Part shown: one piece after another, positions 38,789-48,150 of the stretch
How positions within the stretch are numbered: the stretch's first letter is position 1
Layout: every line of letters begins with the position of its first letter
DNA from: a bacterium OM1 bin76
Lineage (GTDB): Bacteria > Actinomycetota > Acidimicrobiia > Spongiisociales > ZC4RG35
Direction: 5' to 3'
Length of the DNA: 64,000 nt
Assembly: GCA_002238785.1 (NCBI GenBank)
Contig: MPNA01000010.1
Span: 1-64,000 of the forward strand
Translations under genes and position numbers: made by a program
Notes under the pieces: model-generated
Databases searched by the model: none
What the model was told of the DNA's origin: nothing
The model's input: only the letters and a program-made list of their open reading frames with translations

Positions 38789-39424
38789 ATGGCAAGAGGG
38801 GGTATACCTGACAGGACAGTGTCACGTTTGCCGTGGTATTTGCGGTGCCTGGACCAACTTCCCCCCAGGCAGCAAACCGTCTCGTCGGAAGAGATTGCCA
38901 CGGCGCTCAACATCAAGGCCGCCCAGGTCCGAAAGGACCTGTGGTACCTGGACTGCGAGGGCCGTCGTGGGGTGGGCTACGAGGTGAGTTCCCTGGTGTC
39001 CCACATCACCGACGCGCTGGGGATCAACGCGCCGGTGGCCATAGTGATCGTGGGGATGGGGAACCTTGGCATGGCACTGGCCCACTACCAGGGCTTCGCC
39101 AATCGTGGCCTGACACTCACCGGTCTCTATGACACCGATCCCCACAAGATCGGCACGAGGGTGGGCGAGATGACTGTCCGCCATCCGGATGACCTGGCCG
39201 AAGACGTCGGGGAGTCCGGGGTCTCCATCGGAATCATCGCCACTCCCGCTCCCGCCGCGCAGCGGGTGGTCGACCTCTTGGTGGCGGTGGGGGTGACCTC
39301 GATTCTCAATTTCGCTCCGGTGATGCTGCGGGTCCCCGACGAGGTTACCCTCCGCCGGGTGGACGTGGCCACCGAATTGCTCATCTTGGGCTTTCACCAA
39401 TCCAACTCGGGCCGGCCGGGATAG
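38789..39424 (+). CDS. rex: Redox-sensing transcriptional repressor Rex
   Basis: This 211-residue homodimeric NADH/NAD sensor has an N-terminal winged helix (TVSRLPWYLRCLDQLPPRQQ, VSSEEIATALNIKAAQVRKDL, RRGVGYEV) and a Rossmann domain (IVIVGMGNLGMALAHYQGFA, LYDTDPHKIG, ILNFAPVMLRVPDEVTLRRV). The usual LSYFGEFGxRG segment is changed to LWYLDCEGRRG, so DNA specificity may differ somewhat. It is followed nine bases later by an enolase-family gene and is divergent from the reductase gene, either of which could be a target. Confidence 0.93.
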   Translation: MARGGIPDRTVSRLPWYLRCLDQLPPRQQTVSSEEIATALNIKAAQVRKDLWYLDCEGRRGVGYEVSSLVSHITDALGINAPVAIVIVGMGNLGMALAHYQGFANRGLTLTGLYDTDPHKIGTRVGEMTVRHPDDLAEDVGESGVSIGIIATPAPAAQRVVDLLVAVGVTSILNFAPVMLRVPDEVTLRRVDVATELLILGFHQSNSGRPG

Positions 39425-39433
39425 GACCCTTCG

Positions 39434-40540
39434 ATGCAGATCACCGCGGTCCGCGCCTGGCAGGTCGACCTTCCATTGGTTGAAGGTCGTTACACATGGT
39501 CGGACGGCCGGTATGTGGAGGTGTTCGATGACACCGTGGTCGAGATTCAGACCGATGCCGGGATTTGCGGGTATGCCGAGAGTTGTCCGCTCGGTCCGGC
39601 TTACCTGCCGGCGCACGCTCTGGGGGTGCGGGCGGGACTGGCGGAACTGGCGCCGCACCTGATCGGCAAGGACCCGCAGAATCTGAACGAGATCAACCGG
39701 ACCATGGACGCCGCCCTGCTGGGCCACCCGCATGCCAAGGCTCCGGTCGACATCGCATGCTGGGACATTGTGGGCAAGGTGACCGGCCTACCGGTCTACA
39801 CCCTTCTGGGAGGTCAGGCACAGGACGATGTGGCGCTCTACCGGGCAATCTCCCAGTTGCCGCCCGACGAGATGGCCGCCAATGTCGCCAAATACCGGAC
39901 TGAAGGTTATCGCCGATTCCAGTTGAAGGTTGGAGGGGACCCCAACGACGACATTGCCCGCATCCGCGCCGCCCGGCAGATCCTGGGAGGCGACGAGGTG
40001 CTGCTGGCAGACGCCAACACCGGTTGGACGCGACATGAGGCGGCCCGGGTGGTCAGCGCCGTGGAGGAGTTGGACGTGTACATCGAGCAACCCTGCACCA
40101 CCTTTGCCGAGTGTCTCTCGATCCGCAGGCGCACCTCCCGGCCGTTCGTGCTCGATGAGACCATCGACGGCTTGGACACTCTGCTGCGGGGACTTGCCGA
40201 GGATGCGATGGATGTGATCAACCTCAAGATCTCCAAGGTGGGCGGGTTGACCAAGGCTCGGCTGATGCGGGACATCTGCGTGGCTTCCGGAGTCCCGATG
40301 ATCATCGAAGATCCGTGGGGTTCGGATATCGCCACCGCAACAATCGCGCACCTTGCCCAATCGACACCCGATGAGTTCAACTTTGCAGGCACCGACTTCA
40401 ATTCCTATGTGACGGTCTCCACCGCGGCCGGTGCTCCCCAGCGGCAGATGGGGCGGATGAAAGCCCCGGACCGTGCGGGACTGGGCGTTGAGCCCCGGTT
40501 CGAGGTGCTGGGCGATCCGGTGCTGGAAGTCTCCGGCTAA
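39434..40540 (+). CDS. Enolase-superfamily enzyme (mandelate racemase/MLE; cis-3-hydroxy-L-proline dehydratase-like)
   Basis: This 368-residue enzyme has a capping domain followed by a TIM barrel. The catalytic Lys region is [10 protein letters not shown], the metal ligands are ADANTGW, IEQPC and LDETIDG, and the second Lys is in [15 protein letters not shown]. The [10 protein letters not shown]-like segment and the KxK-type arrangement match the MLE subgroup, close to cis-3-hydroxyproline dehydratases and dipeptide epimerases. The substrate is not certain. A strong terminator follows. Confidence 0.88.
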   Translation: MQITAVRAWQVDLPLVEGRYTWSDGRYVEVFDDTVVEIQTDAGICGYAESCPLGPAYLPAHALGVRAGLAELAPHLIGKDPQNLNEINRTMDAALLGHPHAKAPVDIACWDIVGKVTGLPVYTLLGGQAQDDVALYRAISQLPPDEMAANVAKYRTEGYRRFQLKVGGDPNDDIARIRAARQILGGDEVLLADANTGWTRHEAARVVSAVEELDVYIEQPCTTFAECLSIRRRTSRPFVLDETIDGLDTLLRGLAEDAMDVINLKISKVGGLTKARLMRDICVASGVPMIIEDPWGSDIATATIAHLAQSTPDEFNFAGTDFNSYVTVSTAAGAPQRQMGRMKAPDRAGLGVEPRFEVLGDPVLEVSG

Positions 40541-40550
40541 CCGTCCGGCG

Positions 40551-40573
40551 GGACTCTGGTCGGACCAGAGTCC
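40551..40573 (+). terminator. Intrinsic terminator-like hairpin after the enolase-family gene
   Basis: GGACTCTGGTC and GACCAGAGTCC form an 11-bp perfect inverted repeat with one central base, effectively a 9-bp stem with a 5-base loop, ten bases past the stop codon. The following GTGAAAAAATC lacks a T-run on this strand. Confidence 0.6.
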
Positions 40574-40669
40574 AAGTCTGTGAAAAAATCTGCGGTTTAA
40601 GGGGTTGACTCTGTCACAGCAGTTGGTCGATCCCAGCCGATTGCACCAAGACAGGCCGCCCCCACCGCG

Positions 40670-40998
40670 TCCCCGTCAGCGGGGCCGCGGTGTGCATTTT
40701 GGACGAAGCTTTCTCGCACACCGGCGGTCAGGGGCTCATATTCCCATCGATCCGCGGCAAGGTACAAAGCAGCGACGGGCTGGCCAAACTCCTCAAAGAA
40801 AACAACATCGGCTGTGTACCCCACGGGTTCCGTACCAGCTTCCGGAACTGGTGCGCCGAAACCGGCATCCCCCGGGAAGTAGCAGAACGAGCCCTCGGAC
40901 ACACAATCCGTAACAGAGCAGAAGCCGCCTACAGCCGAACCGACCTACTCCAACGCCGCCGCCAACTAATGAAACAATGGGCAAAATACATCACCTAA
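40670..40998 (+). pseudogene. Tyrosine recombinase (phage-type integrase) C-terminal remnant
   Basis: About 105 codons encode the end of an integrase: GQGLIFPSIRGK, then HGFRTSFRNWCAETG (catalytic Arg), ERALGHTIRN (His) and EAAYSRTDLLQRRRQLMKQW (nucleophile Tyr). The N-terminal arm- and core-binding domains and the first catalytic Arg are absent. It marks the left edge of the degenerate region and suggests an old integrative element. Confidence 0.82.
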
Positions 40999-41042
40999 CC
41001 CAAAACCCTCCGCAGAACCGCCCACGGGTTCACCAACCCCCA

Positions 41043-41128
41043 CAACTACGCCGCGCGGGGCCTCCTCCTAACATGATCCCCACCACCCTTACCAACAACC
41101 AAAATCCCAACATATCGCGCGAAGGGCC
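41043..41128 (+). repeat. Dispersed 86-bp repeat, copy 1 (right after the integrase remnant)
   Basis: The stretch from CAACTACGCC to GAAGGGCC recurs in the same orientation at 48237-48319 with roughly 80% identity by eye, including CTCCTAAC and CCCCACCACCC blocks. It has no long open frame. It may be the conserved 3' flank or attachment region of a mobile-element family. Confidence 0.75.
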
Positions 41129-41224
41129 TATAGATGGGTCTTGCCGATTGGAAGTGTTAGGAGGGGGAACAAGACGGTAACCGTTGAAAAGAGTAGGCGA
41201 CACTCTTCCTGAGGAGGTAGAGCC

Positions 41225-41917
41225 ATGGCAACGAAAACAATCAACAAGCTCGAAGCTCTGGGACTGATCGTGGGGCCTGTGCTGGCGTTGCTGTTCTTCC
41301 TGCTGGAGCCGGGAGGGATACTCATCGATCCTGCAGAAATAGGCGACGCCGTTGCGACTATCACCGCTCTTGCGTCGAACCGCGAATTGGCCCACATCTC
41401 CGCGCTCCTGGTGCCGCCGGGCCTGGTAATGATGCTCTTCGGGTTGGCAGGAATCAATCGGGTGATCCAGGGAGAGACGATGGCAGCAGCCCTGTCGCGC
41501 CTGAGCATCCTGTGCGTGATGATCGGCGCCACCGGCTGGATCCTCACGGCCGGGCTGACTCACGTCCTCGCCCAGACTTCAATCGACATTGAACAGGGTA
41601 TTCAGCAGGCGATACCGATCTACAGAGTGGATTCGGCCATCACGCTCCTCTCGGGCGTCGTGGTCTCAACCGGGGTCCTCGCCTTCAGCCTGGGGATGTC
41701 AGCCATACATCCTCCCGGTTTCAGCAGGACCGCAGCTTTGGTGATCGCCGCGGTCTCGCTCCTTGCGCTGGTCACCTTCATCATCGGCCAGACCGGAGCG
41801 AGCCCTGCCATGATCAGTGTGGCCAGAGCTTGCTACTTCCCCTGGGTAGCCTGGTTCGTCATGCTTGGTGTGAAGTTCCTCAAGGGGAGCGCTCTCCCGC
41901 TGACGATGGGCAGGTGA
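41225..41917 (+). CDS. Multi-pass membrane protein, DUF4386-like paralogue 3
   Basis: This 230-residue protein starts after a strong AGGAGGTAGAGCC ribosome-binding site. It has about seven hydrophobic segments: LGLIVGPVLALLFFLLEPGG near the N-terminus, a helix around LVPPGLVMMLFGLAGI, and a final PWVAWFVMLGVKFL. It resembles the proteins at 14247 and 31524 in length and layout. Function unknown. Confidence 0.75.
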   Translation: MATKTINKLEALGLIVGPVLALLFFLLEPGGILIDPAEIGDAVATITALASNRELAHISALLVPPGLVMMLFGLAGINRVIQGETMAAALSRLSILCVMIGATGWILTAGLTHVLAQTSIDIEQGIQQAIPIYRVDSAITLLSGVVVSTGVLAFSLGMSAIHPPGFSRTAALVIAAVSLLALVTFIIGQTGASPAMISVARACYFPWVAWFVMLGVKFLKGSALPLTMGR

Positions 41918-41974
41918 CCAGGTAGGGAACTAACCGTTGGGTCCCGCCACGATCAGGCATTGGGTGGTTCCTGG

Positions 41975-42330
41975 TTAGAACCCGGGGGTCCTGCGGATGC
42001 ACCAATGTACCGCGGCAATCCCCAGGGCGGTCAGAGTACGCCGATCGTCTCTGTCAGGGACACGGCTTGGCTCAATGCCATCCAGGCTGTCAACGTGCCC
42101 ACTATTGGCTCGGAGGTGGCCACCACTCCCATCGGGCCGGGACTGATGTGGCGAAGGGAACTCATCAGCAGCAGATATCCGATTCCCATGGCGATAATCG
42201 ACACCCAACCAACTCCCCACTGGAATGCGGAGCGGCGTGCCAGCCGCCCGAAGGTTCCAAACTGGCCTCGAACGACGCCCAGCGTGAGTATGTGCAGGAT
42301 CGTCTCGGCGGTATTATCGCCGGCCCCGAC
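41975..42330 (-). pseudogene. EamA/DMT-family transporter, C-terminal remnant with frameshift
   Basis: The minus strand reads WGVGWVSIIAMGIGYLLLMS, HISPGPMGVVATSEPIVGTL and ALSQAVSLTETIGVL, the last half-repeat of an EamA permease. A one-base loss then moves the end (TALGIAAVHWCIRRTPGF) to the next frame. The first ~200 residues of a normal ~290-residue transporter are missing, and the group II intron lies on that side. Confidence 0.72.
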
Positions 42331-42559
42331 GGCGAGTTGGTGCCGGGCCCTGAGGTGAAGTGGACTGGTCGCCGGCACGGAAGACGAGCTGACCGACGGT
42401 GGGCTAACTCGTGGAGTCCCGAGCAGATCTCCAAAGCGGTTACGGATCGATTTCCCAGACGATGAGTCCATGCGGATCTCCCACACTACAGCACAGTAGG
42501 CCCTGCGCTTGTCGGGTGGGATGCTCGGTGTAGGGGTCGGACCGGGACGCCCTTCCTGC

Positions 42560-43283
42560 TTTTCAGCTGGTGGGTTTCCTCGGCCCGCCCTGCGAACCGG
42601 ACGTGCAACTTCCACTGCGATTCGGCTCTCCATGTGTTCATGCCACTGCTGGTGCAGCCTGTGTCTGCATCATACGTACCCGCCGCTCGACCCTGTGAGA
42701 GGTCGGGCCACGGTGCGCCGGTATTCACCAGTGACCTCCGTGATAAACACTTCGGCTGTGAACACACTGGACCCCTTTGCCATGTGACCGGCTTTCCCGG
42801 CATCTGGGACTGCTACGGGTCCTCCGCCCATCCTGTCGGTATCAGCCGGCATTGGATCTTCCCGCCGACCGGCACAATGCCGGCCGGTGAGGGCACCGGC
42901 GGGATGGTTCCCACGTTCACTATCTGACCGTTCGACAGGGTCGGTGCCCAGCTATGCCCCTGCAACCTCGCCACCAGACCTTCACCATGGCTTGCCGGAC
43001 GGCGACATCAACCGACCAAAGAGACACCTCACACATCATCGTGTGTGGGTGCGCGTTGCTGCACGGCCCTGATCCGCCAGGTTCGAGCCGCTGGACTCTC
43101 TTGACAGGCTTTCGGTCGCTGGTTACTCACGTACCCTTTCTGTCTTGCTAGCCGGACCCGGACTATCTGGCAGTACTGGTCTGTTCCGTCTTTGTCAGGG
43201 CTGCTGTCCACCCTCATCTTTGTTCCAGGGTTCAGGCTGCCCTCAGCTTCCACATGCTGAAGCGGCGTCTTTCACCACCGCAC
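42560..43283 (-). mobile_element. Group II intron without ORF
   Basis: On the minus strand the element begins GTGCGGTGGTGAAAGACGCC, a GUGYG-type 5' end. It runs through conserved 5'-domain sequence (GAACCCTGGAACAAAGATGA, GGGTGGACAGCAGCCC, CAAAGACGGAACAGACCAGT) to a domain-V hairpin at 42594-42628. The ~600 bases between have no reverse transcriptase, so the intron would need a maturase in trans. The 3' end, about 35 bases past domain V, is approximate. Confidence 0.7.
42594..42628 (-). ncRNA. Group II intron domain V
   Basis: The minus strand reads GAGCCGAATCGCAGTGGAAG followed by TTGCACGTCCGGTTC: the catalytic domain-V hairpin with GAGCCG paired to CGGTTC. The usual GAAA tetraloop is GGAA here, and the AGC triad is kept. 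Confidence 0.72.
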
Positions 43284-43504
43284 GCAAGGCTCGGTGAAGC
43301 GCATCGATACGTCGAGCAAAAAACACCGAATAGAACAGTTAGGGTCACGCTCCTATCAATCGACAACACCGGGCCGGCAACCGGTGGGAGGCACTCACTA
43401 CCAAAGCCACCACACCCCTAGGAGCAAGGGGACAGGTTCAGTTAGAGCCATCCCTACCGGCACTGCCACACCCCCACATATAACACGCATGGTTCAGTTT
43501 GAAC

Positions 43505-44086
43505 CTACGAGGCAGCTATCTGTAGCGAGTATCGATTGTTCAGAGTGATGCTTGTCGGTAGGGGGTCGTCGAAGTGAATGGTTTCGCTCGTGCCCGGTGC
43601 CAACTCCAGGTTTTCTATCACATGCTCCCGGCTGGAATCGTTTTCGTCTGTCCATGACAGTTCATACCCATCAAGGTTGATCGGGAAACTGCCCAGGTTG
43701 GACACGGTAACTGTTTGGTCGGCTTGGCTGACCTCCAAGATCACGTTTTTCTGGATAACACCCACAGACCCGGCCGCTAAGAAGTTGGCAACCTCCGCTC
43801 GGGTGGCGCCATCCGGGTAGAGTCGTTTGACGACCGTGGCTATCTGTTCGGCAGTGATGACTTCGTCCGGTCGCAGGGTGCCGTCCTGGTAGCCGACGAA
43901 CCACCCCTCGATCTCCGCGATGCGGATCCCGTTGTACAAACGATGGGTTTTGGTTACGTCCGAGAAGGCAGATAAGGTCTTGTCGTCGTACTGGTTCTCA
44001 CCAGGTATCTGGGCGCACTCATCCCAAGCGGCCGCCATCAGAAGAAAAGCGAGGAGAGTTAGAGCGATACGTTTGGTTAACAGCAT
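43505..44086 (-). CDS. Exported protein with SLH-like and lamin-tail-like domains
   Basis: This 193-residue protein has an N-terminal signal segment, MLLTKRIALTLLAFLLMAAA. An SLH-like domain follows (AFSDVTKTHRLYNGIRIAEI, WFVGYQDGTLRPDEVITAEQ, ATRAEVANFLAAG), then a beta-sandwich resembling lamin-tail domains (LEVSQADQTVTVSNLGSFPI, LDGYELSWTDEND, LAPGTSETIHF). The start at 44086 has GGAGCACTC upstream. Probably cell-wall associated. An upstream in-frame Met at 44146 is less likely. Confidence 0.75.
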   Translation of the reverse strand: MLLTKRIALTLLAFLLMAAAWDECAQIPGENQYDDKTLSAFSDVTKTHRLYNGIRIAEIEGWFVGYQDGTLRPDEVITAEQIATVVKRLYPDGATRAEVANFLAAGSVGVIQKNVILEVSQADQTVTVSNLGSFPINLDGYELSWTDENDSSREHVIENLELAPGTSETIHFDDPLPTSITLNNRYSLQIAAS

Positions 44087-44734
44087 GAGTGCTCCTATCG
44101 TTAGGTCGCGGTTCGCTTGAGGGGTCAAACTGAACCCATCTACCAACGGACCCTAGTTATCCCATAGGCGCTAGACCGATGCATGGCCAGATGTTTCCCC
44201 CAAGATTACAAGAAATGATTACAATCGTGTCGTAAATCACGGAATGATTACACACTCGTGGTATTGCTCGGGTGGCAGCTCCGGCTGAGCCTGTATACAG
44301 GTTTGTGTCAGGTGGTAGTGGGTCACCTTGAGAGGCGAAACCGCAGGTCAGGGTTCCAAACTGACCCATTACCCGGCTTAGCCATCAACATCGCCTTGGA
44401 ACGCGTACTAGAACAAACAGCTACTTTCGAGCATATTGACGCAACGATTATTCGGGTCATAGACCGATGTGGCGAACTGCTACATTGACGACTTCGAACC
44501 GAAACCCCTACCGATATGACCGGAGATGTTGACACGCCGGTATGATGATCGTGCGTAATCGCAGTGGCCACGTCGGGGTGCCTGTAAAACAACAGCCCAT
44601 CGGGTGGATCAGCAGGCCTATTGGGCCAGTCTCGATTATGCAAACACTCCCCGGCGTGAAAAAGAGGGTACATTGAACGGCTCCGGTTTCTGTTGCGGGG
44701 TCTGTTGACTGGAAGTACGTAGGAACCGTTAGCC
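44087..44734. other. AT-richer intergenic region with three GATTACA copies
   Basis: GATTACA occurs at 44204, 44217 and 44246 in the same direction, within a more AT-rich stretch. This may be a promoter or operator region for the minus-strand SLH gene at 43505. No gene is recognised on either strand. Confidence 0.4.
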
Positions 44735-44842
44735 ATGACCACAATTATGATTACAGTGGTGCCCGCCACAACCGTGGCGGGCGCTTCTGTCCCGACCTCA
44801 ACAACCTCAACCACAGTGCCTCCTACGACCACCACCATCTAA
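44735..44842 (+). CDS. Possible 35-residue Thr-rich peptide (or intergenic low-complexity tract)
   Basis: The frame starts MTTIMITVVPATTVAGASVP and ends in a run of threonines (STTVPPTTTTI). An AGGAA lies 11 bases before the ATG. Thr/Pro tails like this occur as linkers in exported actinobacterial proteins, so it may be a fragment. The hairpin at 44761-44782 lies inside it, which argues against a functional gene. Confidence 0.2.
   Translation: MTTIMITVVPATTVAGASVPTSTTSTTVPPTTTTI
44761..44782. terminator. Strong GC-rich hairpin
   Basis: GCCCGCCAC and GTGGCGGGC are a perfect 9-bp inverted repeat with a four-base loop (AACC). It resembles actinobacterial terminators without a full T-tract. It may mark the end of a transcript from the left or part of a decayed gene. 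Confidence 0.45.
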
Positions 44843-45114
44843 GTGAAGACATCGGTGTGACCCGACAACGCCCGACAAGAGCGTTCGCCAACCGTTCGTT
44901 TAAGCGATTGCAGCGTTCGTTTACAGTCTGAAAACCCCTCCGCTCCATGTGGTGCGAAAGGGGAGGTGAATCCCCGATATACACGGCGACTGACAAGGGT
45001 TCAGTATTGTGGTGTCACCCTCGCATAGTCGTGGTGTCCCTCTCGAAGAGCCCGATTTAGCCTGGTCAGGGATGGTCGCCAACAACCCGCTCTTGCCGTC
45101 ATCCTTCCCTGAGG

Positions 45115-45381
45115 TCAGCTCTCCAGTGACAGGTCCGCTTTGAGCAGGTTGAGCAGTTTGGCCAAGGTCTGCTCGGCCCCGCTCAAGACCTGATGAACGC
45201 TCGCCAGGTTCTCCCAATGCCCGTCGATGAGGATGTAGATGGTTCCATCAAGGCTTTTGACTTGCGGTTCGGCCGCGTCGTACAGGCGAAGAGCCGTGGC
45301 AACGCAGTCGATTACCTCGGCCGACCGGTACAGACGACCCTGCAGGTTACGGTATACGGCGAGGGTGGTGTGATGCGACAT
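45115..45381 (-). CDS. Small hypothetical protein
   Basis: This 88-residue protein starts MSHHTTLAVYRNLQGRLYRS and has a helical C-terminus (VHQVLSGAEQTLAKLLNLLK). AGGAG six bases before the ATG makes translation credible. No family is recognised. An upstream in-frame extension to 45519 is rich in Arg/Pro and unlikely. Its neighbours are fragments, so it may be part of a former mobile element. Confidence 0.5.
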   Translation of the reverse strand: MSHHTTLAVYRNLQGRLYRSAEVIDCVATALRLYDAAEPQVKSLDGTIYILIDGHWENLASVHQVLSGAEQTLAKLLNLLKADLSLES

Positions 45382-45570
45382 TGCTTCTCCTCTTTCTAGT
45401 CGTATCGAGTTGTGTGGTGGACGATCTGGCCGACGTCGCAGATGACGAGGACTATCAGTCCAAAGGTGAACAGGGCGGGCAATGAGGTAACTGCGGCGAA
45501 AGGTAGTACGGTTCATCATTCCCTCTTTATTGGTTGTGATGGTACAAACTCATCGGACGATCTATGGGCT

Positions 45571-45852
45571 TCATCCAGTTACGTTTCTTCCGTCCGGGGG
45601 TGTCGGGTATGGGTGCGTACTCACCAGAGTCAGCGCGGCTGATATACCGGGTTGCCTGAACCGACGGAAAAGTGGTGGACCATGTCCACTGCCCGCACCC
45701 GGTAGTCCCGTAGCTTTTCGGTCAATCTGATCCCAATATCGTATTTGGTTATAACTGCACCCCGTGAACTTCATCGCTTCCGACGAGGTAAAACCCGCTT
45801 CCGACATTTGCTCCGTTCCATCTACCCGGCTCAGGACCCGCTTAGCAGGCAA
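45571..45852 (-). pseudogene. MerR-like helix-turn-helix fragment
   Basis: The segment GFTSSEAMKFTGCSYNQIRYWDQI matches the DNA-binding helices of MerR-type regulators (SEAAxxxGVSYRQLxYWxR). The usual wing after it (GSGxxRLYSF) is disrupted (GAGSGHGPPLFRRF), and no further domain follows. I read it as a decayed regulator. Confidence 0.45.
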
Positions 45853-46492
45853 TTCATGGGAGGGACTCCGGCGTAGCTGGCGAAGCGTGATCCGTTAAAG
45901 GACCCGTGGGGGTTTCCGTCTTTGCGAGAGTTATGGGGCAGGCGGACCGGAAGGGACGGGCCATGTCAACCTAGCACGCCTTCCAACCGGTGAGTGAGTC
46001 CTGTGGCTGGGTGTTGAATTTTAGTGGGGGAGGCGACAGGGTTCATAATAGATGGCGAGATTCCCACCGAGACAGGTGCCAATTGTCCTTGAGATGGCCA
46101 CTAGGGGGACGGAGCGGCACAGGTCAGAACCCCTCGTATGACTGCAGAGCGGCTCAACCGATACCGATGGACCGTGGACTCCACAAAGGAAGCTTGCATA
46201 GGAGTGACCCGAAGGGTTCGGTGAACCATCCCCGGTTTATCTCGCAGAACCATGCCGCCCTCACAGTGGCAGCGTCAAGGATTCTCTGCGTGCACCTGGT
46301 TCGGATCTAGCCTGGTTTTGTGATCGGCGCCCTCACCGCCATTTTGTCTTCATCCTGGTGCGGAGGGGATACACCGCAAGGGCAAACCACAGCCTCGCTA
46401 GTGGTTGGAGGAGGGGAGCGATCCGGGGGGAGCTGGCGAGGATGGGGGTGGGGCTCGACGGGGTGTAGCCTTTCCCTCCACACCGGGCAGCG
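45853..46492. other. About 0.6 kb with no recognised gene
   Basis: Frames here are short and lack domains. The sequence from 45890 to 46310 has the look of a structured or transposon-derived tract, with many short G-rich and C-rich blocks, but I could not match it to a known RNA or element. Confidence 0.4.
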
Positions 46493-47539
46493 TCAGTCGG
46501 CCTCGCCGGCGCGGTGTAGGAACACGTTGGGGTCCGCCGCCCATTCCGCATAGCCTATGCGCCGGTTGTCTGTCAGGTAGTCGATCTTCTCGTCGAGACA
46601 GGAGACAAGTGCGGCGTCCTCTATTCCGAGGGTGAAGCCGCCCAGTTCAACTTCGTCGTCCAGGGCGGTGACCGCGAAGGCGCCGCCTGAAGCATTGGCG
46701 GCGTCGAGGTTTCCCACTTCGCCCCGTGCCAGGGCGTCTATGCGACCTGCGCGGAGGGCGTCGAGGAGTGCCGGTTCGCCGGTTTCGTCGCCGAGATAGA
46801 CCACTTGGGGCATGTGCTCTGACGGCGGGTACAGGTGGCGCCTGTCCTCCAGGGCAGGAGATTCGGTGGCGGCGTTGATGGTGTAGTCAGCGCTGCCGTC
46901 GGCCGTCACTGTCCCAGCGGGAGTCTCGACCCGGGTTCCGGCCGCAAGCGCTCCGGCGGTGTCCACCAAGCCAGTCAGTTCTAGCAGGCGCCGCTCCCCC
47001 GTCGTGTCCGCCAGGGCTCCCACCCGCACATCGCTAGTCAGGTCGGCATGGGAGAAGAAACGCCCCACGTCTTCGGCCCGAACCAGCAGAGACTGTCGGA
47101 AATGCACATGACCGGAGGTGAACGAAACGACCTGCTTCCCTGCCGCGTCGCGGGTACGCGAGTCAAGGATGGTGATCCCGCCTCCCACGATGTCGTACTC
47201 AGGACCTCCCGAACGCAGCCAGATGTCGTCCCAGGGGCCGATCCCGTGCCGGGTGAACGACAACCCTGCTCCCTCCATCGCTTCCAGGGCGGTCAACAGG
47301 TCGGCCTCATAACCCAGATGGGTGTCGAAACCCCGAGAAGACGGGTCAGGATCGGCGCTGTAGCTCACCGGAGCAAAGAAAGCATAGAAGCCAAAGCTCA
47401 AAACGCGGCCCTCATCAGTACACGATTCGGACGAGACACCGTTGGGAGAGCAACCAACAAGGAACACAACCAACGCGCCCACAAGGGCAAACCGACAAGA
47501 AACGGATAGAGTTTTAGGCCGAATCCCTAGCTCCTCCAC
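46493..47539 (-). CDS. Solute-binding lipoprotein (family 3, amino-acid ABC transporter type)
   Basis: This 348-residue protein has a lipoprotein signal ending VVFLVGC. The mature part follows the periplasmic-binding-protein pattern: GRVLSFGFYAFFAPVSY, LGYEADLLTALEAMEGAGLS, YDIVGGGITI, FTSGHVHFRQSLLVRAED and IDYLTDNRRIGYAEW. The GTG at 47539 starts the frame. No permease or ATPase is adjacent, so it is either an orphan receptor or uses a distant transporter. Confidence 0.8.
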   Translation of the reverse strand: MEELGIRPKTLSVSCRFALVGALVVFLVGCSPNGVSSESCTDEGRVLSFGFYAFFAPVSYSADPDPSSRGFDTHLGYEADLLTALEAMEGAGLSFTRHGIGPWDDIWLRSGGPEYDIVGGGITILDSRTRDAAGKQVVSFTSGHVHFRQSLLVRAEDVGRFFSHADLTSDVRVGALADTTGERRLLELTGLVDTAGALAAGTRVETPAGTVTADGSADYTINAATESPALEDRRHLYPPSEHMPQVVYLGDETGEPALLDALRAGRIDALARGEVGNLDAANASGGAFAVTALDDEVELGGFTLGIEDAALVSCLDEKIDYLTDNRRIGYAEWAADPNVFLHRAGEAD

Positions 47540-47584
47540 TCGGTGTGACCCAACGAAGAGGGCCGAGACACCACGACACCCATT

Positions 47585-48150
47585 TCATGTCGAACCAGTG
47601 GCCACCACCTCATCAACAACAACATTGAGAATGTTCAGCATCATAGCCTTGTCGGTTCCACCAAAGGCGTCCGCTACCGCCCCTGCCCGCGCCCCCTTTG
47701 GGAGCTGTCGCAACTCCTTCACAGGGCCTGGTGCCTCAATCAAGTTCGAATGCAAGGGGATCGCACAACTCACCGCAACCCTTGAGGCGAGAATCAACGG
47801 TACAGAGCACCCCCTATCTGCTAAACGTTCCCCGTCGGAAGGAACCGGAACAAAGATGTCCGCGTCACGCAGAAGCGGCGTCTTTGCGTAGGCAAAAGCG
47901 GCAAGGACTTCTCCCACTCGTTCGATTGCCCTAACTCGTACCTCGGCCACTATAAGGTCGCCCGACTCTCGCTTCACCAAGCGGATCAGCCTGCTGAAAG
48001 GGTCAGAACTCGCCGAGTCACATCCAGAGCGATAAGCTGCCGGGCAACCGACGAATGAAATCAGCGGCCCAAACGCGTCGGGCGGTAATGCGGCAGCCTT
48101 GGAAACGTTGACGGCCTCAACTGATTTCCCATATTGGACGCAGGTAAGGC
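47585..48150 (-). pseudogene. ComF-like phosphoribosyltransferase remnant
   Basis: The frame reads ADIFVPVPSDGERLADRGCS and ends at the PRPP-binding loop VVVDEVVATGST, followed at once by a stop. A ComF protein would continue ~30 residues. Upstream the same frame continues (SLTCVQYGKSVEAVNVS, FVGCPAAYRSGC), resembling a decayed zinc ribbon with a Cys replaced by Tyr. Lost ends and ligands indicate a non-functional gene. Confidence 0.55.

Noticed and set aside
44323-44838. Minus-strand frame rich in Val and Thr (171 codons)
   Set aside because: Low-complexity shadow of the Thr-rich plus-strand tract, with no start signal or domain.
45890-46310. Structured RNA or second group II intron
   Set aside because: Some blocks look intron-like, but no GTGYG end or domain-V hairpin could be found.
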